A program made the translations under genes and the position numbers. From Eustoma russellianum (taxonomy: Eukaryota; Streptophyta; Magnoliopsida; Gentianales; Gentianaceae): a stretch of DNA of 64,000 bases. The notes under the pieces were generated by a model. It saw nothing but the letters and a program-made list of their open reading frames with translations, was not told the origin of the DNA and ran no database searches. The DNA is taken from NCBI GenBank assembly GCA_036186865.1, contig AP025066.1:10557999-10621998 (forward strand), read 5' to 3'. This document shows, piece after piece, positions 1 through 10,046 of this stretch (its first letter is position 1; each line of letters opens with the position of its first letter).

Positions 1-1935
1 CATTGGAAACTAAGAATGAGGCTATTCTTAATGGCTATAGACATCGATTTATGGTCTATAGTTGAAGATGGGCCATACATTCCAATGAAAGTTGTACAAG
101 TTAGTGGAGTCACACAGGAGGTTGAAAAATATAAAAGTGAATGGTCATCGGATGATAAAAAGAAAATGTCCATGAATGCTAAAGCTATGCAATTACTTTT
201 GAATGGACTTACAACTTCTGAAGCAGGATATGTGTCAAATTGCACAAGCGCACACGACATGTGGAAATCACTTGTATTAAAGCATGAAGGTACTAGTGGT
301 GTTAAAGAGTCAAAAATAAACATGCTTATGACTGAATTAGAGACTTTCAATATGTTGCCAAACGAATCCATAGCATCTATGGATTTGAGGATTACTAATA
401 TTTTCAATGCCCTTGAAGCTTTAGGGAAGTCATTTTCGAACAGTGAAAAGGTTCAAAAGGTGCTAAGAAGCCTCCCTGCTGAATGGGATCCAAAGGTGAC
501 TGCAATCGAGGAGACAAAGTCAATCACCAAGATGGATGAATTGATCGGGTCTCTTAAAGTCTATGAGGTAAAACTAAACCAACGAAAGTCTGAATCGTCT
601 AAGTCATCCGGTAAGTCAATAGCCTTCAAAACAACCGAAACATATGCTAATAACGATGATAGTAATAGTGATACTGAATTAGACGATGACTTGATATTGA
701 TTGCTAGAAAACTTAGAAAGTTTTTCAAACGCCCAAATAGGAATAGACAACATAATTCTTCTTCTTCTTCTTTTTCTCAATCTAAGAAAAATAACACAAA
801 CAAATGGTATAATAAAGAATTAAAGTGTTATGAATGCGGTGAAAAAGGACATATTTCATACGATTGTCCAACAAAGAAAAATAATAATAACAACAACAAT
901 AATAAACAAGCCAAGGACAAGGAAGCTCAAACGTCAAAGACAAAGGAGTCTAAGGCAAGAAAAGGGAAACGAGCAATGAAGGTGAGCACATGGAGCGACT
1001 CATCCGACTCAGAATCCGAAACTGAGGAAGCTCAAGTCTGCTTCGTATCCAACGAGGTATGTTCTTCTTCTGATAGTGATTCTGATAGTGACATGACATT
1101 TGATGAAATGTATGAAGAATTCCTAAGAATGCATGCTCACTGTAAGAGGCTCTCTAAAGAAAAGAAGAAACTAGTTGAAGAAAATGACAAGTTGAAGACG
1201 TCCAACTTGGAATTTTCCGATCAACTAGAATCTCTTAAACAAGAGTCTACTAATACTCTTGATTCTTTAGAGAATAAAATTGAATCATATAGGAAAGATG
1301 AACAAAAGTTACAAATGGAAAATAAAATGTTAAAATCTAAGTTAGAAAGTTGTGAAAATGAAATAGTGCAACTTAAGTCTTTTAAATTTACCTTAGAAAA
1401 AATGATAGAACAATTTAAATCTGGTGCAAACATGTTAGACACACTAATCTCTTCACAAAAGTATGAAAATGATAAAACCGGCTTAGGCTATAAAGAAGAA
1501 AATGAAAAAGTGAATAAAAAGACTAAGTTTGTTTCATCTAGTACAAAGTTGCCATATAATACAATAAAATCAACTTTGCCTGCTACATCTTCTTCTACAC
1601 CTTCTTCTACTAATATCAAGGAAAAAATGCAACTAGACATAATAAAAAGCATCCAACTTATTATGAACCTAAGTATAGGCAACACTCGTATAAGTCTGAT
1701 AGAAATACCTATGATTACACTTATACTGTGCCTTTCAAGAAACAAAATCACATGCCTTATACACATTATAAAATTCGGCCATCCTATAATGATTATCAAC
1801 CATGGCACAACATGTATAACAATGCATCTTCACTTATGTGGAATAATCATGTATATGCTTATCCTTCTTATTTTAACCATGCTAAAAATGTGCCTAAAAG
1901 GTATGTTCAAGTTTGGATACCTAAGGGATATCTAA
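1..1935 (+). CDS. copia copy A gag (5' partial, frameshifted near its 3' end)
   Basis: The capsid precursor of the copia element is open from the first base of the window. It has a UBN2-type gag domain, then a basic stretch, then a zinc knuckle at 826-867 (CYECGEKGHISYDC, spacing C-x2-C-x4-H-x4-C). An asparagine run, serine/aspartate-rich acidic blocks and a long heptad-like coiled coil (about 1140-1440) follow. After about 1640 the frame yields unlikely hydrophobic residues. The sensible gag tail, rich in Tyr and Pro, continues in the frame beginning at 1728 and ends at a TAA at 1971. The gene therefore seems to carry a one-base frame change shared with copy B. The acidic and coiled-coil extension is typical of Sirevirus gags. 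Confidence 0.85.
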   Translation, partial: HWKLRMRLFLMAIDIDLWSIVEDGPYIPMKVVQVSGVTQEVEKYKSEWSSDDKKKMSMNAKAMQLLLNGLTTSEAGYVSNCTSAHDMWKSLVLKHEGTSGVKESKINMLMTELETFNMLPNESIASMDLRITNIFNALEALGKSFSNSEKVQKVLRSLPAEWDPKVTAIEETKSITKMDELIGSLKVYEVKLNQRKSESSKSSGKSIAFKTTETYANNDDSNSDTELDDDLILIARKLRKFFKRPNRNRQHNSSSSSFSQSKKNNTNKWYNKELKCYECGEKGHISYDCPTKKNNNNNNNNKQAKDKEAQTSKTKESKARKGKRAMKVSTWSDSSDSESETEEAQVCFVSNEVCSSSDSDSDSDMTFDEMYEEFLRMHAHCKRLSKEKKKLVEENDKLKTSNLEFSDQLESLKQESTNTLDSLENKIESYRKDEQKLQMENKMLKSKLESCENEIVQLKSFKFTLEKMIEQFKSGANMLDTLISSQKYENDKTGLGYKEENEKVNKKTKFVSSSTKLPYNTIKSTLPATSSSTPSSTNIKEKMQLDIIKSIQLIMNLSIGNTRISLIEIPMITLILCLSRNKITCLIHIIKFGHPIMIINHGTTCITMHLHLCGIIMYMLILLILTMLKMCLKGMFKFGYLRDI

Positions 1936-2003
1936 ACAAGAATAATGCCCCTAACATTCAAGGACCCAAATAAAGGGTACCTAAAACTTTGTCTCCATTG
2001 TAG

Positions 2004-5000
2004 GATAAACGCAAGGAATGCAAGAAGGAGGCAAAGTCAAAGAATCTGAAAACCAAATGGTTTTTAGATAGTGGATGTTCGAGGCATATGACGGGGAACC
2101 CCAAGCTATTCATCGAATCGGAACATATCAAGAATGGAAGAAAAGTAACATTCGGTGACAACAACAAAGGACAAGTTGTTGGAAAAGGAACAATCGGGGA
2201 CCCTAACACATTTCAAATACGAAATGTGTTATTAGTAAGCAATCTATCCTATAATTTACTTAGTATTTCTCAACTTATAGATTGTGGTTATAATGTCTCC
2301 TTTCTTCCCAATTCTTGTGATATAATAAATAAAAAGGGAGAAATAGTATTAAAAGGAAATAGAGATAGTAATATTTATACTCTTACCTTAGATAACATGT
2401 TAGATGCTAAGGTTAAGTGTCTAATATCACATGACTTAGATGTGAATTTATGGCATAGAAGATTAGGCCATATAGGGATTTCAACCATTAGGAAATTATC
2501 TAAAAAGAATTTAATTAGAGGTATGCCTAAGTTAGACTTAGATAATTTTCAAATGTGTGAAACATGTATTAAGGGAAAACACATTAAAGAAACCTTAAAA
2601 CCGAAACATGAAGTGAGTACTAGTCATGTACTAGAATTGCTTCACTTAGACTTATTTGGTCCAAGTAGGACAAGAAGTCTAGGTGGACACTACTATGTGT
2701 GTGTCATAGTAGACGATTACTCACGCTACACATGGACATTGTTCTTAACAAACAAAGACGATGCTCCATTAGCAATCGAAACCCTTATCAAGCAACTTGA
2801 AAACATTTACGAAGAAAATGTCAAAAGAATTAGAAGTGATAGAGGTGGAGAATTTAAAAATAAAGACATAATCAAATTTTGTGAACTTTATGGAATAAAA
2901 CATGAATTCTCACCACCTAGAACACCACAACTCAATGGAGTTGTTGAACGTAAAAATAGAACGATTCAAGAAGTTGCAAGGACAATGCTGTGTGAAAATA
3001 AATTACCTAAGTATTTATGGGCTGAAGCTGTTAACTGTGCATGTTATATTATAAATAGGCTCACTATTAGAAAGAAATTAAATAAAACACCTTATGAATT
3101 ACTAAACAATAGACAACCTAAAATAGATTATCTTAAAGTATTTGGATGTAAATGTTTTGTGCTAAACACTAAGGATAATCTAGATAAATTTGAACAAAAG
3201 TCTATTGAATGCATATTTGTTGGATATTCAACTAACTCAAGAGCATATAGGTGTTATAATCCTGCATCTAGAAAAATAATTGAATCCATACATGTGAAAT
3301 TCAATGAAAATGCATGCTTTGAAGTTAGTGATAAACATCAACATAAACAAGAAACAAATGTTGAAAATATGTTTGATGATGATGCATTACTTGAGCCTGT
3401 ACTTGATCATCTAGAACCAACTCCCCCTGAACAAGACATGCATGAACCCTTAGGTGATATAAATGAAGAAACTTTGCAATTGGAAGATAATGTAACTAAT
3501 GATCCAGTTACATATGATAATGTTCACACTAATGAAACATTTGAACAAGATGAGGGTGAACCTAGTCGATCTAGGAATTGGTGGCACCCTAGAGAATTAA
3601 TCATTGGGGATCCAAGTGTTGGGGTTAGAACACGTAGAAATATAAGTCAACTTGAAGGACATAGCTTAATCTCACAATTAGAACCTAAGAACGTAAAGGA
3701 AGCCTTAGGTGATATCTCTTGGATAGATGCTATGCATGAGGAATTAAATCAATTCACAAGGAACAACGTGTGGGACTTAGTACCTAAACCCGAAAACAAG
3801 TCAATAATAGGAACGAAATGGGTGTTTAGGAATAAGATGGACGAACAAGGAAACATTACAAGAAATAAAGCTAGACTAGTCGCACAAGGATATAATCAAC
3901 AAGAAGGAATAGATTATGAGGAAACCTTTGCACCCGTTGCACGACTAGAAGCAATTAGATTGTTACTTGCAATTGGAAGTCTAAGTAACATTAAACTCTT
4001 CCAAATGGATGTTAAGAGTGCATTCTTGAATGGATACATCCAAGAAGAGGTGTTTGTCAAACAACCCCCTGGATTCGAAGATCCAAAGAATCCTAACCAT
4101 GTTTACAAGCTTAAGAAAGCTTTATATGGTTTGAAACAAGCTCCAAGAGCTTGGTATGATAGATTTGCAAACTTTCTTATTGCAAATAATTATCAAAGGG
4201 GAACCATAGACAACACATTATTCCTAAGAAGAAAAGGTAATGATTTGTTAATAGTTCAAATATATGTAGACGATATTATCTTTGGTTCAACTAACTCTAC
4301 CTTAGTAAAAGAATTCGAAGAATGTATGAAGTCAGAGTTTGAAATGTCAATGGTAGGAGAGTTGAATTATTTCTTAGGACTCCAAATCAAACAAACCCCT
4401 CAAGGAATTCACATTAGCCAACTTAAGTATGTCAGTGATATGATTAAGAAGTTTGGCTTTGAAGATTTGAAACCTACAACTACCCCCATGAGTGTTAGTA
4501 CCAAACTCGATAAGGATGAAAATGGTAAACCTTTCGATGACACACTCTATAGGTCTATGATTGGCTCATTGTTATACTTAACTGCATCAAGACCTGATAT
4601 CATGTTTAGTGTGTGTATGTGTGCTAGGTTTCAATCTTGTCCTAAGGTATCACATTACAATGCAGTGAAAAAGATATTTAGATATCTTAAGCATACACCT
4701 CACTTAGGACTATGGTATGATAGAAACGCTAAGTTGGAATTACACGCATATAGTGATGCTGATTATGGTGGTTGCAAGTTAGATAGAAAATCCACTAGCG
4801 GCACATGTCAATTCATAGGAACCAATTTGATCTCTTGGTTTTCTAAAAAGCAAGCTAGTGTAGCTCTTTCTACCACTGAAGCCGAGTATATTGCTTTGAG
4901 TTTATGTACTACCCAAATACTTTGGCTTAAACAGCAACTTAGTGATTTTGGCATTAAAATGAAAAAGATTCCAATTTTCTGCGATAGTACAAGTGGTATC

Positions 5001-5087
5001 AGAGCGAGGTCACGGGTTCGATTCCCAGCAGGAGCAATTGCTGAGGGGGAGATTGTTAGGTACATGATTTTAGATTTTAGTTGGTAA
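2004..5087 (+). pseudogene. copia copy A pol polyprotein (protease-integrase-RT-RNase H), 3' end replaced
   Basis: It encodes the enzymes for copia replication. The frame is open from just after a TAG at 2001 to 5087. In order: aspartic protease motif (LDSGCSRHMTG, about 2064-2096); integrase zinc finger (HRRLGH ... CETCIKG, about 2452-2578); integrase core with SDRGGEF and a glutamate in the VVERKNRTIQE block; RT with KWVFRNK and YVDD (about 4264-4276); RNase H with SDADYGG and STTEAEY. The normal RNase H end is lost after an FCDST block at about 4978-4992. There the frame runs into a TRIM-derived segment and ends at 5087. The long open frame suggests recent insertion, but the altered tail probably makes it inactive. 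Confidence 0.88.
4988..5057 (+). mobile_element. TRIM internal segment embedded in copia pol, without LTR bodies
   Basis: These 70 bases match 13481-13550 of the TRIM base for base by eye. They span the last four bases of the TRIM 5' LTR, the TGGTATCAGAGC primer site, the whole short internal region, the polypurine tract and the first four bases of the 3' LTR. Neither LTR body is present. The left edge falls where copia and TRIM share an ACAAGTG-like stretch, so the joint looks microhomology-guided. Confidence 0.8.
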
Positions 5088-5132
5088 GTCATCATTTGGT
5101 ATGAAATCAATTGGTTATGAGTTGAGTATAGG

Positions 5133-5268
5133 TTAAGGGGGAGAGTATGAGTTGAGGGGGAGCAACATACTATTTAAAAGTTGAAAACATTTGGTTAAAT
5201 TTTTAATTATAAGTTGTGACATTAAAATCATGTTAGGTTATTTTGAAAATCATCCAAAAGGGGGAGAA
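5133..5268 (+). promoter_or_regulatory. polypurine tract cluster before the copia LTR
   Basis: Three purine tracts (TTAAGGGGGAGAG at 5133-5145, TTGAGGGGGAGC at 5152-5163, AAAAGGGGGAGAA at 5256-5268) precede the LTR. The last abuts its TG terminus and is the likely plus-strand primer. Repeated polypurine tracts are a described trait of Sireviruses, which supports that lineage assignment. Confidence 0.75.
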
Positions 5269-7785
5269 TGTTGAGAAATATGTTTGAATAATTTTCAAAG
5301 TCATGATTTTAAGTAAAAATGTCATACATGGTGTTATATGTGATTAAAAGTTGAAAAAGTTGACATCGGTCTCTCAGGTTGTTGCACATCGATCGATGTC
5401 TAGGGTTATTAGAAATAATTTTCTAAAATATGTTAAAATGATTGTTTTCATTTGTACATGATTTATACATGTTCATTATGTGCTTATTATGTGTTTTTGG
5501 TGATTATTATTGTCTTGTGACTAACATGCCTTGGAAGTTTCTACAACTTACCAAAAAGGGCAAAATTGGTATTTTGAGTTTTGTAGGAACATGATATGGT
5601 GGAAATATTTCAAGAGCATATTCTTATACTATTTATCATGACAAAGTTGATATCATGATTATTTATGACCATCCGGGACATTTCTGGAGTTTTCTCACAC
5701 CAGGGGTATTTTGGTCATTTTACCCCCAAGGGTATTTTTGGTATTTTCACTCAAGGAATCTCTTGAGCATATTATTATCTTCATTCTGGATCTGTGTTAT
5801 TGTTAGTTTGAAGATTATATGGTGATCTTATATCTTATTCTCTCAACCGATGATATTATTGACTATAGCTGGATATGTGACGATTTGAGATGTCACATTC
5901 TATTTTTTCTTGAAGACACTCTTATATATGTTATAAGAGAACATTTATCATCATTATTCAGAGATATTAAAGGTGTCAAAGGTGTGGAAATGATCTCAAC
6001 ATATAAGAAGAAATATTGGGGAATTTCGGTGTTACACGTTGACATAATCTTGTCAAGTGTTATCTATTTATTTCTTCTTCAAAAATCTGAGTTGCTATAT
6101 GTTGAAAAACGTGATTTTACAGTTGGGAATGATACATTATTCATTTTATGAGTTGGAGACAAGTGGACCAACCAAAAAGGAGCTAGTTGGCAAAATTGCC
6201 AACTTGGAGTTTACTAAAAATAGCCAACGGCTATATTATTTTTCTTGGGTATTTTCAGCAGATTCTTAAAGTCAAATGGAGCTCTCACATGTCCTATTAT
6301 GATGCTTGAAGTTGGGGATAATTTGGTGGTATTATCCTTTCTTATTTTATTAAGAAAAAATCAAAGTTTTTTTGGAAAATGTTAAGTGTAACCAACGGCT
6401 ACACTTCACCTTTGGAGCTGAATTTTGAGTTTTGAAATGTTCAAGTCCACATGCCTATTCTCAAGCTAGAAGTTGAGGTATTTTTGGTGCATTTATCTTC
6501 TCTTTTTATCTACATTTTGCAAATGATAAATGAGACTTGCCAAGGTGGAAATTTCGGCCAACATGACATTGCCAAGGTGGACCAATCATTGTGTTTTATT
6601 TTGCCAAGTGTACAAAGCCAACCAATGATGAGAAGACATTTGGAGTTGATGATGAAGATGATGACACATTGGCATTCTTATCTTCAAGGCTCATCTCACA
6701 CTATAAATAGAGGCATTGGTGAAGGAGATGAAACACACTTGAAGCTCACAAGCATTCTATAGCTTTCATATTCATCTTCTTGTTCTTGTTGTTGTATTTT
6801 GTTGTAGCAAAGGTGTTCTTGATATTTTGGTGAGCTACAAGCCTCTTGAGCTTCATTTGTAAGATTGATTAGCCATCTTTATAAGGCTACATCAATAGGT
6901 GTTGGAGGTATTGCAACTAAGTGTTGCTTAGAAGGTGTTTATCCAAGTCTTGAGTAGGGTTGGTGTATAACCCAAGGATCAAGCTTGGCTCTTGTTGTAA
7001 GGTGTTCATTTCATAGTGAAATCCAAGGAAAGGTGTTCCTTGGGACTGGAGTAGGTCACATTGACCGAACCAGGATAAATCCTCGGTGTTCTTCTCTTGT
7101 TTCTTTATTTCTGTTTTCTGCCCGTTTTTGACTGCAGTTTTCACCCAACTTCACACAATTTGAAAAAATAGCTAAACATTTTCAAAATTCATGATTTTTG
7201 GTGGAGTTATACTTCAGACTGTTAGCTTTCATTTGCAACAAGAATCACTTGATTTGAGCAAGTAAAAGTTAGTCTTTCAGTCTTTGCAAGATAACTGCTC
7301 CAATCTGGCTGCAATCTGACCAGTTTTGAGAAAAGTTAAATTCTGTATCTTTCAAGAATTGTTTGAGGTCAGGGCCTTTTGGAAACTTCATCTACACATC
7401 CTAAGGAGTGTTTTGATATAAAGATCAACCTTTTTGGTTGAGTATTCAAAGAGAAACACTATTTGCAAAATCAGCAACATTCTGTCTAATTCTGTCCAGA
7501 TTGACCATCTAAATCTTTTAATTTGTTTGAAGGGTCAAACGATCTTATTTTTGTCTGATTTTTGGACAGAGTATTGTTAACTCATTGAAGTTAAATTCTG
7601 GAAAGTTTCATAATTTTTGGAGTTGTGTACAATTATTTGTGAATTTTTGAAAAACGGGTTCTGAATCTGAGTTGGTCTCAGATTCTGTTTTCAAGGGGAT
7701 TTTAACAAAGGGTTGTAGTGTAATTTCCGCTAACCACTATTCACCCCCCCTCTAGTGGTGTTTATTGCAGGTGCACGGTCCAACA
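5269..7785 (+). repeat. complete copia LTR shared between copies A and B (2,517 bp)
   Basis: It begins TGTTGAGAAA directly after a polypurine tract and ends ...TCCAACA two bases before a TGGTATCAGAGCC primer site. It is therefore at once the 3' LTR of copy A and the 5' LTR of copy B. It holds a TATA box at 6701 and a TCTCTCAG...CATCGATCGATG motif at about 5370-5400, related to the palindrome cluster in the last LTR of the window. The right-hand 880 bases nearly match 14830-15707, while the left part is far more diverged. Confidence 0.9.
6701..6710 (+). promoter_or_regulatory. copia LTR TATA box
   Basis: CTATAAATAG in the middle of the LTR is a consensus plant TATA box and probably drives the element transcript. 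The sister LTR at 13.7-15.7 kb has CTATAAATAG at the corresponding place (about 14612). Confidence 0.65.
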
Positions 7786-7787
7786 TT

Positions 7788-7803
7788 TGGTATCAGAGCC
7801 AGG
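7788..7803 (+). promoter_or_regulatory. copia primer binding site (initiator tRNA-Met)
   Basis: TGGTATCAGAGCCAGG lies two bases after the LTR end and complements the 3' end of plant initiator tRNA-Met, the usual primer for copia elements. It sets the right LTR border at 7785. Confidence 0.9.
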
Positions 7804-7908
7804 CCAACACCACTCAAAAGAAGCAAAATTCAACACCATACGAACAATACAAGGCCAAGAAACAACAATTCATAATATACTGCTTGTCTCAAATCAAAGG
7901 TACATACT

Positions 7909-9924
7909 ATGGCTATTGTTTCTCACAAAGGTGAGTTGGAAGGTATGTCCACACAACGCCCTCCTCTTTTTGATGGCAATAATTTTGTTCATTGGAAACT
8001 AAGAATGAGGCTATTCTTAATGGCTATAGACATCGATTTATGGTCTATAGTTGAAGATGAGCCATACATTCCAATGAAAGTTGTACAAGTTAGTGGAGTC
8101 ACACAGGAGGTTGAAAAATATAAAAGTGAATGGTCATCGGATGATAAAAAGAAAATGTCCATGAATGCTAAAGCTATGCAATTACTTTTGAATGGACTTA
8201 CAACTTCTGAAGCAGGATATGTGTCAAATTGCACAAGCGCACACGACATGTGGAAATCACTTGTATTAAAGCATGAAGGTACTAGTGGTGTTAAAGAGTC
8301 AAAAATAAACATGCTTATGACTGAATTAGAGACTTTCAATATGTTGCCAAACGAATCCATAGCATCTATGGATTTGAGGATTACTAATATTTTCAATGCC
8401 CTTGAAGCTTTAGGGAAGTCATTTTCGAACAGTGAAAAGGTTCAAAAGGTGCTAAGAAGCCTCCCTGCTGAATGGGATCCAAAGGTGACTGCAATCGAGG
8501 AGACAAAGTCAATCACCAAGATGGATGAATTGATCGGGTCTCTTAAAGTCTATGAGGTAAAACTAAACCAACGAAAGTCTGAATCGTCTAAGTCATCCGG
8601 TAAGTCAATAGCCTTCAAAACAACCGAAACATATGCTAATAACGATGATAGTAATAGTGATACTGAATTAGACGATGACTTGATATTGATTGCTAGAAAA
8701 CTTAGAAAGTTTTTCAAACGCCCAAATAGGAATAGACAACATAATTCTTCTTCTTCTTCTTTTTCTCAATCTAAGAAAAATAACACAAACAAATGGTATA
8801 ATAAAGAATTAAAGTGTTATGAATGCGGTGAAAAAGGACATATTTCATACGATTGTCCAACAAAGAAAAATAATAATAACAACAACAATAATAAACAAGC
8901 CAAGGACAAGGAAGCTCAAACGTCAAAGACAAAGGAGTCTAAGGCAAGAAAAGGGAAACGAGCAATGAAGGTGAGCACATGGAGCGACTCATCCGACTCA
9001 GAATCCGAAACTGAGGAAGCTCAAGTCTGCTTCGTATCCAACGAGGTATGTTCTTCTTCTGATAGTGATTCTGATAGTGACATGACATTTGATGAAATGT
9101 ATGAAGAATTCCTAAGAATGCATGCTCACTGTAAGAGGCTCTCTAAAGAAAAGAAGAAACTAGTTGAAGAAAATGACAAGTTGAAGACGTCCAACTTGGA
9201 ATTTTCCGATCAACTAGAATCTCTTAAACAAGAGTCTACTAATACTCTTGATTCTTTAGAGAATAAAATTGAATCATATAGGAAAGATGAACAAAAGTTA
9301 CAAATGGAAAATAAAATGTTAAAATCTAAGTTAGAAAGTTGTGAAAATGAAATAGTGCAACTTAAGTCTTCTAAATTTACCTTAGAAAAAATGATAGAAC
9401 AATTTAAATCTGGTGCAAACATGTTAGACACACTAATCTCTTCACAAAAGTATGAAAATGATAAAACCGGCTTAGGCTATAAAGAAAAAAATGAAAAAGT
9501 GAATAAAAAGACTAAGTTTGTTTCATCTAGTACAAAGTTGCCATATAATACAATAAAATCAACTTTGCCTGCTACATCTTCTTCTACACCTTCTTCTACT
9601 AATATCAAGGCAAAAATGCAACTAGACATAATAAAAAGCATCCAATTTATTATGAACCTAAGTATAGGCAACACTCGTATAAGTCTGATAGAAATACCTA
9701 TGATTACACTTATACTGTGCCTTTCAAGAAACAAAATCGCATGCCTTATACACATTATAAAATTCGGCCATCCTATAATAATTATCAACCATGGCACAAC
9801 ATGTATAACAATGCATCTTCACTTATGTGGAATAATCATGTATATGCTTGTCCTTCTTATTTTAACCATGCTAAAAATGTGCCTAAAAGGTATGTTCAAG
9901 TTTGGATACCTAAGGGATATCTAA
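7909..9924 (+). CDS. copia copy B gag (complete 5' end)
   Basis: This is the complete start of the gag that is cut off in copy A. The ATG at 7909 lies about 120 bases after the primer site, and the N-terminus (MAIVSHKGELEG, then FDGNNFVHWKLRM) is the usual opening of a copia gag. The zinc knuckle is at residue 303 onward, followed by the Asn run, acidic blocks and coiled coil described for copy A. The same frame change occurs near 9630. The Tyr/Pro-rich tail lies in the next frame (9717-9962) and ends at TAA. Small changes relative to A include a Lys for Glu change at about 9486. It may still give a capsid-like protein lacking its normal tail. Confidence 0.85.
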   Translation: MAIVSHKGELEGMSTQRPPLFDGNNFVHWKLRMRLFLMAIDIDLWSIVEDEPYIPMKVVQVSGVTQEVEKYKSEWSSDDKKKMSMNAKAMQLLLNGLTTSEAGYVSNCTSAHDMWKSLVLKHEGTSGVKESKINMLMTELETFNMLPNESIASMDLRITNIFNALEALGKSFSNSEKVQKVLRSLPAEWDPKVTAIEETKSITKMDELIGSLKVYEVKLNQRKSESSKSSGKSIAFKTTETYANNDDSNSDTELDDDLILIARKLRKFFKRPNRNRQHNSSSSSFSQSKKNNTNKWYNKELKCYECGEKGHISYDCPTKKNNNNNNNNKQAKDKEAQTSKTKESKARKGKRAMKVSTWSDSSDSESETEEAQVCFVSNEVCSSSDSDSDSDMTFDEMYEEFLRMHAHCKRLSKEKKKLVEENDKLKTSNLEFSDQLESLKQESTNTLDSLENKIESYRKDEQKLQMENKMLKSKLESCENEIVQLKSSKFTLEKMIEQFKSGANMLDTLISSQKYENDKTGLGYKEKNEKVNKKTKFVSSSTKLPYNTIKSTLPATSSSTPSSTNIKAKMQLDIIKSIQFIMNLSIGNTRISLIEIPMITLILCLSRNKIACLIHIIKFGHPIIIINHGTTCITMHLHLCGIIMYMLVLLILTMLKMCLKGMFKFGYLRDI

Positions 9925-10046
9925 ACAAGAATAATGCCCCTAACATTCAAGGACCCAAATAAAGGGTACCTAAAACTTTGTCTCCATTGTAGGATAAACG
10001 CAAGGAATGCAAGAAGGAGGCAAAGTCAAAGAATCTGAAAACCAAA

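Larger units (their letters stand above)
1..5268 (+). mobile_element. Ty1/copia retrotransposon copy A (Sirevirus-like), internal domain, 5' end outside window
   Basis: The domain order is gag, protease, integrase, reverse transcriptase, RNase H, which defines Ty1/copia. The Sirevirus/Maximus assignment is inference from the long gag with a coiled coil, several polypurine tracts before the 3' LTR, an initiator-Met primer site and a 2.5-kb LTR. The first base matches position 7990 of copy B at a constant offset of 7,989 bases, so about 200 bases of leader and gag start lie outside the window. Near its 3' end it carries a 70-bp piece identical to the TRIM at 13.5 kb. No env-like frame fits between pol and the LTR. 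Confidence 0.9.

Noticed and set aside
1221..1808. Minus-strand frames opposite copia gag (also 9210-9797, 7989-8396, 1958-2209)
   Set aside because: They mirror the plus-strand gag codons, have no domain of their own and repeat only because the element is duplicated.
5088..5268. Env-like gene of a Sirevirus after pol
   Set aside because: Only 181 bases separate pol from the LTR, filled by polypurine tracts. There is no room for an env-like frame.
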